From assembly GCF_019977195.1 (NCBI RefSeq), contig NZ_AP024643.1:3782001-3846000 (forward strand): a DNA stretch of 64,000 nt, given 5' to 3'. Every line of letters starts with the position of its first letter. Positions within the stretch are counted from its first letter, which is position 1. The stretch comes from Arthrobacter sp. StoSoilA2 (GTDB taxonomy: Bacteria > Actinomycetota > Actinomycetes > Actinomycetales > Micrococcaceae). Made by a program: the position numbers and the translations under genes. Shown here piece after piece: positions 51,374 to 60,341 of the stretch. The notes under the pieces were generated by a model, which saw only the letters and a program-made list of their open reading frames with translations, searched no databases and was not told the origin of the DNA.

Positions 51374-51406
51374 GGGAAATCAACCTTCAGTCGAGTGATG
51401 TTCGTG

Positions 51407-52408
51407 CTAGAGATCCAAAATGAGTTCCCGGGACCGGCAACGTGAGACGCAGACAAACATTGATTTGTTCTCTGCCCGCTCGGCCGGTGAGAGGAGGAAA
51501 TCACGGTGCTCAACGTCCCCCTCGATGACCCCGGTTTCGCAGGTTCCGCAGATGCCCTCTGCACATGAGCTGGGAACGTTCATGCCGGCGTCGTTCAGTG
51601 CATCCAGAACTGAAACATCGGGCCCGACGGCGATCCGCTGGCCAGTGCTTTGGCAGATGACGTCGAAACTTGTCGGGTCGAGTTCCGGTCCGGGCACGAC
51701 GTCCGGTGCCTTGAACCGCTCAATCCTCAATTTCGAGTCGTCTGCCATGGCACCGGCTACGGCCTGCATCAAGGATTCAGGGCCGCAGGCATACACCAGG
51801 GCTTCAGGAGGGAGCGAGCCGACTGCCTCCGAGAGATCCGCGTAGTTGCCGTTGTCTTCGTCGGCAGCGTGAATACTGATCCGATGCCGGGGCAGGCCTG
51901 AAATCTCTGACAGGAAGGCCATGGTGGAACGTGACCGGCCGGTATATAGCAGTGACCAGTCAGCTCCGACCGATTCCAACTGCCGAACCATGGAAATGAT
52001 GGGGGTGATGCCAATACCGCCTGCTACCAATGCATATCGCCCGGCATGTTCAAGCTCGAAGTTGTTGCGCGGACCCTCAACCTTAATGAGCGTTCCCACC
52101 GGCAGCTCATCATGGATCAGCCTGCTGCCACCGCGGGAATCGGGGGTTCGGAGCACAGCAACCGTCCAACTGGTGGAGTCTTCCGGGTCCGAACACAAGG
52201 AGTATTCGCGGGTGAGCCCATTGGGCAGGTGCAGGCTCAGGTGGGCACCTGGAAGCCACTGCGGAAGCTCCGCCCCGGCGGGATCAACAAACGTAATCCG
52301 GATGACGCCGTCGGCTTCCCAGGTTTTCTGCTGCACCCTGAGCGTCAGCACCTTCGGCTCCGCGCCAGCAGGAGTCACCATCCTGCGATTCTGAATTTCC
52401 ACACTCAT
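51407..52408 (-). CDS. PDR/VanB-type flavin-iron-sulfur oxidoreductase
   Basis: A 333-residue reductase: an N-terminal FMN-binding domain (REYSLCSDPEDS), an NAD-binding domain (VAGGIGITPIISM) and a C-terminal plant-type ferredoxin with [2Fe-2S] cysteines in PSSCAEGICGTC and MFVCVSRC. It passes electrons from NADH to the Rieske oxygenase at 44276, as VanB does for VanA. It lies 6 bp after ridA. Confidence 0.93.
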   Translation of the reverse strand: MSVEIQNRRMVTPAGAEPKVLTLRVQQKTWEADGVIRITFVDPAGAELPQWLPGAHLSLHLPNGLTREYSLCSDPEDSTSWTVAVLRTPDSRGGSRLIHDELPVGTLIKVEGPRNNFELEHAGRYALVAGGIGITPIISMVRQLESVGADWSLLYTGRSRSTMAFLSEISGLPRHRISIHAADEDNGNYADLSEAVGSLPPEALVYACGPESLMQAVAGAMADDSKLRIERFKAPDVVPGPELDPTSFDVICQSTGQRIAVGPDVSVLDALNDAGMNVPSSCAEGICGTCETGVIEGDVEHRDFLLSPAERAENKSMFVCVSRCRSRELILDL

Positions 52409-52414
52409 AGGTCT

Positions 52415-52759
52415 TCATTTCCTCCGGTGCGCGATTGCTTCGATTTCCACCGTGGCTCCATAAGGCAGGGAGGCCACCTCCACAAACGAACGTGCCGGGC
52501 GGGGCGACTCGAACAGCAGCTCGTAGTGCTTGTTGGCTTCATCCCGCAGCGTCACGTCGGTGACGAAGTAGGTGGTTTTTACGACGTCCTCCAAGGACAT
52601 ACCGACGGATCCGAGTCGTTCGGAGAGCCTCGCGGCTGCGGCGACCAGCGCTTCGGAGCGTCCGGGTACGGCAATACCACGTTCATCCACCGACAATGCG
52701 CCGGAGATAAAGCCGAATCCCCCGGCTACAAAGGCGGGGCTGTAGGGGTGAGCATTCAT
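52415..52759 (-). CDS. RidA-family enamine/imine deaminase
   Basis: A 114-residue RidA/YjgF/UK114 protein started at the second ATG. The active-site Arg90 in PARSFVEV and Glu in TVEIEAIA are present, so it can hydrolyse enamines and imines. The order aldehyde dehydrogenase then RidA is that of 2-aminomuconate routes, where such a protein acts as 2-aminomuconate deaminase. Alternatively it clears iminoaspartate from the aspartate dehydrogenase. Both are inferences. Confidence 0.9.
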   Translation of the reverse strand: MNAHPYSPAFVAGGFGFISGALSVDERGIAVPGRSEALVAAAARLSERLGSVGMSLEDVVKTTYFVTDVTLRDEANKHYELLFESPRPARSFVEVASLPYGATVEIEAIAHRRK

Positions 52760-52800
52760 TGACGTACCTTTCGAACGCAGGATGGTGGTAGCCGGTCCAG

Positions 52801-54288
52801 CTAGTTGGCGGCCCATGGGATGGAGGCACCCGAGAGGTCGATGTAGATGCTCTTCTGGTGCATATAGGATCGAATGCCGTCCCGGCCCTTTTCGGTGCCC
52901 AGGCCGCTTTCCTTAAGCCCGCTGAACGGGGTGGCGATACTGAACTGCTTGTAGGTGTTGACCCAGACCGTGCCCGCCGAAACGGCCCGGGCTGTTCTCC
53001 AGGCCAGGCGGTAGTCAGCGGTCCAGATGCCGCACGCCAGGCCAAAAACACTGTCGTTGGCTTGAAGGACGAGATCGGCTTCATCATCAAACGGCAGGAC
53101 GACTGCCACCGGCCCAAAAATTTCCTCCTGGCAAATGACGTCCGAGTTGCTCACGCCAGCAATGATGGTGGGCTCGTAGAACGCGCCGGCCTGCAGCCTG
53201 GAGTCATTGGGGGCAGTGCCGCCGCAGAGGATGCGGGCGCCCGCCAGCCTCGCGTCTTCAACCATGCCGGCCACGGCGTCACGGTGGGCGTGGGCGACCA
53301 GTGGCCCCACCTGGGTGCTTGGATCCGTACCTGGTCCGATTCGCAGGGCTTCGGCACCTTTGACGAGTCTTTCGACAACGGAGTCGTAGACCGATCGCTG
53401 GATGAAGACGCGCGAGCCGGCAATGCAGCTCTGACCGCTCGAGGAGAAGATGCCATAAAGCACGCCGGCCACAGCCTGGTCCAGGTCGGCATCGGCAAAA
53501 ATAATGGTGGGCGATTTTCCGCCCAGCTCCAAGGTGATGGGCATGATTTTCTCGGCTGCGATATGGCCCAGTTGACGCCCCGTGGAAGTCCCGCCCGTGA
53601 AGGAAATCTTGCCCACATCAGGGTGTCGCGCGATCGCGTCGCCCACGACGCGGCCGGGGCCTGGAAGGACAGAGAGCAGACCTGCCGGGAGGCCGGCCTC
53701 CTCACAAATCCGTGCCAACAGCAGCGAAACCCATGGAGCCCAGACCGGCGGCTTCACCACGACGGCGTTCCCCGCCGCGAGTGCCGGCGCCACTTTTTGT
53801 GCGTCGCTGGCAATCGGCGAGTTCCAAGGCGTGATAGCCCCGACGACTCCGATCGGTTCATAGGTGGACATGCTGAGGTAGTTCCCGCGAGGGGACGTCA
53901 GCGCATTCTCCATGGTTTCCAGTGCAGCCGCGGTGAACCGGAAGGTTGCTGCCGCGCTCATGGCGAGCGCCTTGGTTTCCACGAGTGTCTTACCTGTGTC
54001 CAGCGTCTGCAGGTCGGCAATGCGATCTGCGTTGATCTCGATGGCCGAGCTGATGCGGTGCAGGACGGCAGCGCGTTCGTGGGGGAGCATCTTTGCCCAT
54101 CCCGACTCTTCCACGGCTTTCAGGCCGGCAGCCACTGCGGCGTCCACATCCGTCGTCGTCGCTCCATGGAGGGTGGCGAAAACCTCAGAGGTAGCGGGAT
54201 TGACCGATTCGATCAGCGCGCCGCCGCCTCGGGTCCAGACGCCGCCCACATAGATTTCATCCCGCGTATCAAGGCTGTCCGTACTCAT
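52801..54288 (-). CDS. Aldehyde dehydrogenase
   Basis: A 495-residue NAD(P)-dependent aldehyde dehydrogenase. Catalytic Glu in LELGGKSP, Cys in SSSGQSCIAGSR and the NAD site FTGGTSTGRQLG are intact. First gene of the 10-kb minus-strand operon, with a strong promoter and MarR-like half-sites about 70-110 bp upstream. It may oxidise a ring-cleavage semialdehyde. Confidence 0.95.
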   Translation of the reverse strand: MSTDSLDTRDEIYVGGVWTRGGGALIESVNPATSEVFATLHGATTTDVDAAVAAGLKAVEESGWAKMLPHERAAVLHRISSAIEINADRIADLQTLDTGKTLVETKALAMSAAATFRFTAAALETMENALTSPRGNYLSMSTYEPIGVVGAITPWNSPIASDAQKVAPALAAGNAVVVKPPVWAPWVSLLLARICEEAGLPAGLLSVLPGPGRVVGDAIARHPDVGKISFTGGTSTGRQLGHIAAEKIMPITLELGGKSPTIIFADADLDQAVAGVLYGIFSSSGQSCIAGSRVFIQRSVYDSVVERLVKGAEALRIGPGTDPSTQVGPLVAHAHRDAVAGMVEDARLAGARILCGGTAPNDSRLQAGAFYEPTIIAGVSNSDVICQEEIFGPVAVVLPFDDEADLVLQANDSVFGLACGIWTADYRLAWRTARAVSAGTVWVNTYKQFSIATPFSGLKESGLGTEKGRDGIRSYMHQKSIYIDLSGASIPWAAN

Positions 54289-54357
54289 CTTCAGCTTCCG
54301 TTCATCTGTCTGTTATGCCCAGGCCGTGAATTCATGTGAACTACGTCATAGGAAAAG

Positions 54358-54402
54358 AATATCAGTAGTAAGATACTTTCTGTCAAGATATTTAGATCTA
54401 AA
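54358..54402 (-). promoter_or_regulatory. Promoter of the aldehyde dehydrogenase operon with MarR-like half-sites
   Basis: On the minus strand, -35 TTGACA (54381-54386) and -10 GATATT (54358-54363) are 17 bp apart. TATCTTG (54384-54390) covers the -35 and TATCTTA (54369-54375) sits in the spacer, 15 bp apart as direct repeats. A perfect palindrome TTTAGATCTAAA (54391-54402) lies just upstream. Confidence 0.65.
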
Positions 54403-54435
54403 GTTATTTTGGCATCAACCGGCTCCGGGGGAAGC

Positions 54436-55620
54436 TCAATAACAGAACGACGGCGGCTGGCCGGCTGGGCGCAGCTGATAACCTGCGCGCTCCAGCGCGC
54501 CTTTGTGGATCGGATCGCTGGTGTGCGCCAGCGGCAGGCCTGAGGTCTGGTTCCTGGCGGCGATGATCTCCGCCATGATGGAAACCGCCGTTTCAGCGGG
54601 AGTGGAAGCGGAAAGGTCCAGTCCGATCGGCGAGCGAAGCGGTGCCATCGACTGGTCCGTGTGGCCCAAGCCAATCAGCCTCTCCCGGCGGTCTTGGGCA
54701 GTTCGGCGTGAACCCATCGCGCCGATGTACGCGAAACCGTGTCTTAGGGCTACATCAAGGACCGGAACATCGAATTTGGCATCATGCGTCAACACACAGA
54801 TGGCGGCATCAGTGGCCAGCTTTCCCCGGGCAATTTCTTTCTGCAGGTAGCGCACCGGTTGGTCGATCACGATCTCATGGGCTGAAGGAATGCGCTCGGC
54901 CGTCGCGAACACAGCACGGGCATCACAAACTGTGACGTGAAAGCCAAGGAAAGCCCCCAAGTGGGCCAGCGAGGCGGAGAAATCGATCGCCCCGAAGATC
55001 AGCAGCCTACGGGCCGGACGGTAGACATCGATCAACAAGGACAGCGGCTTTTCGGTGCCGGTGGCCGCCGGAAGAAGGACCGACGTCGTAATTCCGGAGG
55101 CGATTGCCTCCTGGACTGCCTCCCCGGCGGCGCGGACCGCATCGGGAACAACGGCGGTACCTTCAAACAGCTCTTCGATGTCCGCATTTTGCGGGACCAG
55201 TTCGGATCGACCCACAAAGCCCGGTTCGCCGTCGAAGATGGTGACCATGGCGCAGGGCAGGTTCGCAGCCAAAGCCCGCTGCAATGAAGCGAAATGCGGG
55301 CAGGCGGCCGGATCGTACGTCTGGATGAAAATCTCAACGCTGCCGCCGCACATCAGACCGACGCCGAAACCGTCGTCGTCTGAAATGCCAAAACTGTGGA
55401 GCTCCGGGACCCCGCTGGCGAGAACGCCGGCTGCAGCCTCGATCACACTTGCCTCTACGCATCCACCCGAAACTGAGCCCACCGGCGATCCGTCTTCGGT
55501 GACGAGCATGGACGTTCCGACGGCCCGCGGCGCGGAACCCTCCGTGCGGACCACCGTAGCCAAGGTGAGCCGCTGACCGGTCAGCAGCGCTTCCTCCAGC
55601 TTTTCCATCACCTCACGCAT
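54436..55620 (-). CDS. xdhC: XdhC/CoxI-family molybdenum-enzyme maturation factor
   Basis: A 394-residue protein with the N-terminal XdhC/CoxI motif (GSVSGGCVEASV and GFGVGLMCGGSVEIF) and a C-terminal Rossmann domain (LLIFGAIDFSASLAHLGAFLG). XdhC binds molybdopterin cofactor and inserts the terminal sulfido ligand into xanthine-dehydrogenase-type enzymes. It overlaps the large-subunit gene by 8 bp. The start is uncertain by a few codons. Confidence 0.92.
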   Translation of the reverse strand: MREVMEKLEEALLTGQRLTLATVVRTEGSAPRAVGTSMLVTEDGSPVGSVSGGCVEASVIEAAAGVLASGVPELHSFGISDDDGFGVGLMCGGSVEIFIQTYDPAACPHFASLQRALAANLPCAMVTIFDGEPGFVGRSELVPQNADIEELFEGTAVVPDAVRAAGEAVQEAIASGITTSVLLPAATGTEKPLSLLIDVYRPARRLLIFGAIDFSASLAHLGAFLGFHVTVCDARAVFATAERIPSAHEIVIDQPVRYLQKEIARGKLATDAAICVLTHDAKFDVPVLDVALRHGFAYIGAMGSRRTAQDRRERLIGLGHTDQSMAPLRSPIGLDLSASTPAETAVSIMAEIIAARNQTSGLPLAHTSDPIHKGALERAGYQLRPAGQPPSFCY

Positions 55621-57952
55621 TTCGGTGAGCCCGACCTTGGCGCGCACGTGCAGCGCGGATGCCGTTGTAGACCCGTTCAGGCGTCATGGGCAACGACGTG
55701 AGCTGTGCCCCGGTGGCGTCAGCGATGGCCTGGGCAATCGCCGGCGCAATGGGAAGCATGCCACCCTCGCCCATCCCTTTGGTCCCAAAAGGTCCGGCCC
55801 CATGGCCCTGCTCCTGGGTGATGGAGGAAAAGCGCCGGGGAATGTCCTCAGCCAGCGGTACCCGGTAGAGGAGCGCCTCGCCGTTAAGCAGCTCGCCGTC
55901 GTCGTACCGCAGTTCCTCGAAGAGTGCCTGGGCCAATCCGAAGACCGCTGCGCCCTCGTCCTGGCCGCGGCAACCCAGCTTGTTCACAACCTTGCCGGCG
56001 TCTCCGCTGACAACCAGCTGCAAAATCTCCACCCGGCCCGTTTCCGGATCAACGTCCACTTCCGCGGCTGCCCAACCGATCTCCCAAAACATGCAGGGTG
56101 CTTCCAGGGGTGCGCTGCTGGAAGAACGGACCTTGAAGTAGCCGTCCGCAGTGAACTCGAATCCTGTTCCGCCGAACCTGTCCATAATCAACGGCGGGAG
56201 CTCATAGGTGGTGCCGTCAGCGCCAACGATGTGCCAGTTGTCCAGGCGGATCGATTGGCGGTCCAGCAGCAGGTGTTCTGCCGCCATGTCCAACACGGAA
56301 CTCCTCACCCGCTCAGCAGCCTGAAGCACTGCATGACCCATGACCGCGATGCCGGATGAGGCGTTGGTGCCTTGGTCGAAAGGGGTGTTGTCGGTGTCAA
56401 TTGCGGCATATTTCACCCGCTTCGGATCGCATGCCAGCGTCTCCGCCACAATTTGGCACAGCGCCGAATGGCCGCCCTGGCCCATCTCCACCAAGCCACA
56501 ATTCAGAAAGACATCGCCATTGGTGGTCACCTTGACCCTGGCTTGGGCAGGCTTGTTGACGCCACCACCATCTTTGATGCCGATGGCAACTCCCATGCCA
56601 CGGTTGCCTGAACGCGGCCGGTCGCGATAACCGATAGCGTCGGCCACCAGGTTCAGGCCAAGCTTAAGATCCGAATCGATGGGAGTTTCTCCTGGAACGA
56701 ACTCCTCACCCAATTCCTTGGCGTTCTTGAGTCGAAGCTCCAGTGGATCGAAACCCAGCCGCTCGGCGATCAGGTCAACTTGGCGCTCACTGGCCCAGGT
56801 GGCCTGGGTTGCGCCGAAACCACGGTAGGCGCCGGCAGGGACGGTGTTGGTGATCACCGCCTGGCAGACGGAATCTATCCGTTTCCAGCGGTAGGCTCCG
56901 GGCATCCGGTACCCGGCTTTCTCTGCCACCAGCGGACTGGCATCCGCATAAGCGCCACCATTGAGCAGCACCCGGGACTTGCGCGCCATGAACTCGCCAT
57001 CTGCCTTAAGCCCGGACTTAACCGTGAGGATGGCGTCATGCTGGCTCAGCGTCAGGAAGACTTCTTCGGTGCTCATGCAGTAGCGAACCGGCCGCCCATC
57101 CGACAACTGCGAAAGCCGGATAGCGATCGCCTCCGTTTTTGGGCCGTTCTTAGCTCCAAATCCGCCGCCCAGGAGCGGGACGTTGACCCGGATGTCGTTT
57201 TCAGCAAGCCCAAAAACCCTGGCCAGTTCCTTGCGCATGGGGAAAGGGCTTTGAGTAGAGGTCCACACTTCGATTTCAGTCGCTGTTGCCTCGGCAACGG
57301 TGGCAAAGGGCTCGAGGTGCATGTGGTTCATCCGGGAGAAGGTAAAGGTGTCCTCGAAGATGTAGTCGCAATCTGCCCAGATGCTCTCCTCTCCCGTTTC
57401 GTAGCGGAATTCGTAGCTCACGTTGTGGGCGGTGTGTGCCGCGCCCGAGGCGCCATCGCCGTACTCGGGATAGGCGGCGAAGGGCTGGTCGGGAAAAATT
57501 GCAGGTGCTGACAGATCCAGTGCTGCTGTTGAATCAAAGACCGCCGGAAGCGGCTCATACTCAACCCGAATCAAATCCAAGGCCGCAACAGCGGTGCGTT
57601 CATCCACAGCAGCCACAGCAGCAACGACGTCGCCAACGTAGCGGACCGCGTCTGTGGCAACAATCGGTTGGTCTTTGACGTAAGTACCGTAGGAATGCAA
57701 TCCATGGATTTCCTCGCGGGTGACCACGGCAGTAACTCCTGCCAGGGAGCGGGCGGCCGAAGCGTCGATGCTGAGAATCCGGGCGTGCGCGTGTGGGCTC
57801 CGCAGCACCTTCGCGTGAAGCATCCCGGGCTTCTCGATGTCCACTGTGTAGATGGCGCGCCCGGTGACTTTGGCGGTGCTGTCCAGGCGAGGGCGGTCGC
57901 GTCCGACGATCGGCGAATCGTTCGGCGTGAAGGGAATCACGATCCCGTTCAT
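55613..57952 (-). CDS. Molybdenum hydroxylase large subunit (XDH family)
   Basis: A 779-residue molybdopterin-binding subunit started at the ATGA overlap with the 2Fe-2S gene. Motifs: TGRAIYTVDIEKPGMLHAKVLRSP at the start, GGGFGAKNG, PAGAYRGFGATQ, and the catalytic Glu in FGTKGMGEGGML. It hydroxylates an N-heteroaromatic or aldehyde using water. The substrate cannot be predicted. Confidence 0.93.
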   Translation of the reverse strand: MNGIVIPFTPNDSPIVGRDRPRLDSTAKVTGRAIYTVDIEKPGMLHAKVLRSPHAHARILSIDASAARSLAGVTAVVTREEIHGLHSYGTYVKDQPIVATDAVRYVGDVVAAVAAVDERTAVAALDLIRVEYEPLPAVFDSTAALDLSAPAIFPDQPFAAYPEYGDGASGAAHTAHNVSYEFRYETGEESIWADCDYIFEDTFTFSRMNHMHLEPFATVAEATATEIEVWTSTQSPFPMRKELARVFGLAENDIRVNVPLLGGGFGAKNGPKTEAIAIRLSQLSDGRPVRYCMSTEEVFLTLSQHDAILTVKSGLKADGEFMARKSRVLLNGGAYADASPLVAEKAGYRMPGAYRWKRIDSVCQAVITNTVPAGAYRGFGATQATWASERQVDLIAERLGFDPLELRLKNAKELGEEFVPGETPIDSDLKLGLNLVADAIGYRDRPRSGNRGMGVAIGIKDGGGVNKPAQARVKVTTNGDVFLNCGLVEMGQGGHSALCQIVAETLACDPKRVKYAAIDTDNTPFDQGTNASSGIAVMGHAVLQAAERVRSSVLDMAAEHLLLDRQSIRLDNWHIVGADGTTYELPPLIMDRFGGTGFEFTADGYFKVRSSSSAPLEAPCMFWEIGWAAAEVDVDPETGRVEILQLVVSGDAGKVVNKLGCRGQDEGAAVFGLAQALFEELRYDDGELLNGEALLYRVPLAEDIPRRFSSITQEQGHGAGPFGTKGMGEGGMLPIAPAIAQAIADATGAQLTSLPMTPERVYNGIRAARARQGRAHRNA

Positions 57953-58482
57953 TCGGGCGCCTGATCCTGCTGCTTGGCCCCAGCCAGCTCCGCGGCACGC
58001 TCCACGGATTCCAGGATCATCTCGTAACCCGTGCACCGGCAGGTGTTCGAACTTATCCAGTCCCGGATCTCTTCCCGGTCCGGTTGCGGATTTTGCCGCA
58101 ACAGCGCTGTGGTCACCATCAGCATGCCGGATGTGCAGAAGCCGCATTGGAAGCCGCCGCATTCCCTGAATGCCTGCTGCTGGGCACTCAAAGTGCCGTC
58201 TTGGGCAGCCAAGCCCTCAACCGTTTCAACACGCGCACCGTCAATGTCGAAAGCGAACGTGGAACACGCAGCCACGGGAAGGTCATCAACCAAAACAGTG
58301 CAGGCACCGCAGACACTTCGCTCACACGAAGCACGGACGCCTTGCTTACTGCAGCTGTTGCGCAGCAAATCCAAGACCGTAGTACTCGTGGGAACAGAAT
58401 GCCTTTCCGGGCTTCCATTCAGCTCAAATTCAACCTTGTGGGTGAATGTTTCCTGGCTTGATTCCGGTGATTCAAGGCTCAT
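57949..58482 (-). CDS. Molybdenum hydroxylase [2Fe-2S] subunit
   Basis: A 177-residue iron-sulfur subunit with two clusters: ferredoxin-type (CERSVCGACTVLVDDLPVAAC) and the helical cluster (FQCGFCTSG and NTCRCTGY). It overlaps both neighbouring subunits by 4 bp. Small-medium-large arrangement is typical of XDH-type hydroxylases. Confidence 0.95.
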   Translation of the reverse strand: MSLESPESSQETFTHKVEFELNGSPERHSVPTSTTVLDLLRNSCSKQGVRASCERSVCGACTVLVDDLPVAACSTFAFDIDGARVETVEGLAAQDGTLSAQQQAFRECGGFQCGFCTSGMLMVTTALLRQNPQPDREEIRDWISSNTCRCTGYEMILESVERAAELAGAKQQDQAPE

Positions 58483-59357
58483 GGCTGGCTACCTTTCCTT
58501 TGGTTACCGGTTGCTTCGGCAAGAAGACGGCGGCAGAGAACGCCCACAAGGTGTCGCCGGTAGTCGATGGATCCCGAGTAGTCGCCCGCCTCGTCCGGAA
58601 GCTGAGCCGCCAGGACCTCGCCCACAAAGGCCGGGTCAAGCTCGGTGATGGCAGTCGCCTCCGCAGTGTGTGACAGAACAAAAGGCTGCCGGTATTCACT
58701 GCCACAGACGGCAGTGACGGTAAGGCCGGCCTGTGGGTTCTTTCGGACCGTGAGGGACACCGTGCTGAGGGGGCGCATTGACCGCTCGTAACCGAACCAC
58801 AGCAGGGACGGGGTATCGATGGTGACGGCGGTCAGAATACCCACATTGCCAGGGTCCGGATCCCAGAGCGATGAGACGGGCAGGGCTGCAATATCTCCGC
58901 CTTGAAACTGCATCTGCGCACCCAGGGCCGACAGAATGACAGGCATTTCGTATCGATAGCGGCGGGCAAGGAGATTTCCCCCGAGGGTGCCGCGATAGCG
59001 GATTCGAACTGTGGCAATTGATCCCCAGGCTGCTGCCAGGGCCGGGACGGATGACAGGATTTCCGGGCTTCTGCTGCCTTCAGCGTGGCTCACCAGGGAA
59101 CCAATGCGCAGCAGCCCGTCCTCATTCGATATTGCCCGCAATTCCCTGATTCGTTGGATGGAAATCAGAACCTCCGGCTCTAATCCCTCGCGGAATTGCG
59201 CCACGAGATCCGAACAACCCGCCGCAATCACAGCTTCTGGATGTTGCCGGGTAAGAGCCACTGCCTCTCCCAGCGAAGTAGGCCGATGCAAAACAAATGG
59301 TGGAAGGGCGGACTGGCTCTGGGCTATCAGCCCCGCCCCTAATTTTTGGCCTCGCAT
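58479..59357 (-). CDS. Molybdenum hydroxylase FAD subunit
   Basis: A 292-residue FAD-binding subunit. The FAD motifs appear as AAGCSDLVAQFREG and IRYRGTLGGNLLARRYRYEMP, followed by the CO-dehydrogenase flavoprotein C-terminal domain. It passes electrons from the iron-sulfur clusters to NAD or oxygen. It is 92 bp after the TauD-like gene. Confidence 0.9.
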   Translation of the reverse strand: MRGQKLGAGLIAQSQSALPPFVLHRPTSLGEAVALTRQHPEAVIAAGCSDLVAQFREGLEPEVLISIQRIRELRAISNEDGLLRIGSLVSHAEGSRSPEILSSVPALAAAWGSIATVRIRYRGTLGGNLLARRYRYEMPVILSALGAQMQFQGGDIAALPVSSLWDPDPGNVGILTAVTIDTPSLLWFGYERSMRPLSTVSLTVRKNPQAGLTVTAVCGSEYRQPFVLSHTAEATAITELDPAFVGEVLAAQLPDEAGDYSGSIDYRRHLVGVLCRRLLAEATGNQRKGSQP

Positions 59358-59449
59358 TGGTCAGCCTTCTTTCGCCGGACAAAACCTGTATTCCTTATTA
59401 GCCAGCCGGGCGCCCCACAACGGGCCGCCCGGCACGGCTCCAACAACCC

Positions 59450-60304
59450 CTACGCCGGGCGGTCGCCCTTCAGCGTGACCCGGTGCATCAGCCTGTAGTG
59501 AGGGTGGTAGTCCCCCACCGCGTAGTGCTGCGTCGATCGGTTGTCCCAGATCACCAAGGAGTTCGGCTCCCAACGGAAACGAACCTGGTATTCCGGGGTT
59601 CTGGCCAGATCCGTGAGCATGTTTCTCAACGAGTCCCCCAGCTGCGTGGAAATACCCGTGAGCCGGGTGGTAAACAAGGCGTTGACGTAGACGAGCTTGC
59701 GGCCGGTTTCCGGATGCTTACGCACAACAGGGTGCGTCATGGGTGGATACTTCCGCCGCGTTTCCTCGTAGCGCGCCTCGCCGTCGGGCCCCTGGCGGAC
59801 AACGCCGGTGAGTTCCTTTTCCCAGTCGTGCACTCCCTCAAGCCCGTCAATGACGCTTTTCACGTTCTCCGGCAGGGCGTCATACGCCGCGGTCATGCTC
59901 GCCCAGAGCGTGTCACCGCCACACGGCGGAATTTCCTGGGCATGGAGGCAAGTAGCTGAATTCGGGGTTGCCTGCCAGGTCAAGTCCGAGTGCCAGACGT
60001 CGGTTCCTGCAGCCCGGCCACGCGACTCCAGCACCTCAATGTGCGGATATTCGGGGAGCGAGGGGAAGAACGCACTTACTTCCTGGGGATCCCCGAACAC
60101 CTTGGCGAATTCGATCTGATCGTCCGGCGTAATCTGCTGATCGCGGAGAAACAGTACTTGGTACTCCAGGAAAGCTTCCCGTAGTTCCGCCCGGCATTCG
60201 GGGGTGATCTTTTCCCGTAGATCCAGTCCATGGATATACGCCCCAATGGTGGGTGTTGCTCGTTCCAGCGTAAATGTCTTGAACTCTTGGTTGTTGCCGC
60301 TCAT
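59450..60304 (-). CDS. TauD/TfdA-type 2-oxoglutarate dioxygenase
   Basis: A 284-residue Fe(II)/2-oxoglutarate dioxygenase started at MSGNNQEF. The iron ligands are His and Asp in VWHSDLTW and the distal His in STQHYAVGDY; the 2-oxoglutarate Arg is in YRLMHRVTLKG. Members cleave sulfonates, ethers such as 2,4-D or other C-H bonds. Lies 37 bp after the MFS gene, so it may begin degradation of the imported compound. Confidence 0.93.
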   Translation of the reverse strand: MSGNNQEFKTFTLERATPTIGAYIHGLDLREKITPECRAELREAFLEYQVLFLRDQQITPDDQIEFAKVFGDPQEVSAFFPSLPEYPHIEVLESRGRAAGTDVWHSDLTWQATPNSATCLHAQEIPPCGGDTLWASMTAAYDALPENVKSVIDGLEGVHDWEKELTGVVRQGPDGEARYEETRRKYPPMTHPVVRKHPETGRKLVYVNALFTTRLTGISTQLGDSLRNMLTDLARTPEYQVRFRWEPNSLVIWDNRSTQHYAVGDYHPHYRLMHRVTLKGDRPA

Positions 60305-60341
60305 GGTGGTTCCTTCCTTTGTTGGAAATGCTTGTGTCAAA

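Noticed and set aside
52858..54339. 493-codon open frame antisense to the aldehyde dehydrogenase
   Set aside because: High-GC codon bias leaves antisense frames open; the translation is Arg/Gly/His-rich and shows no motif, while the minus strand has all ALDH catalytic residues.
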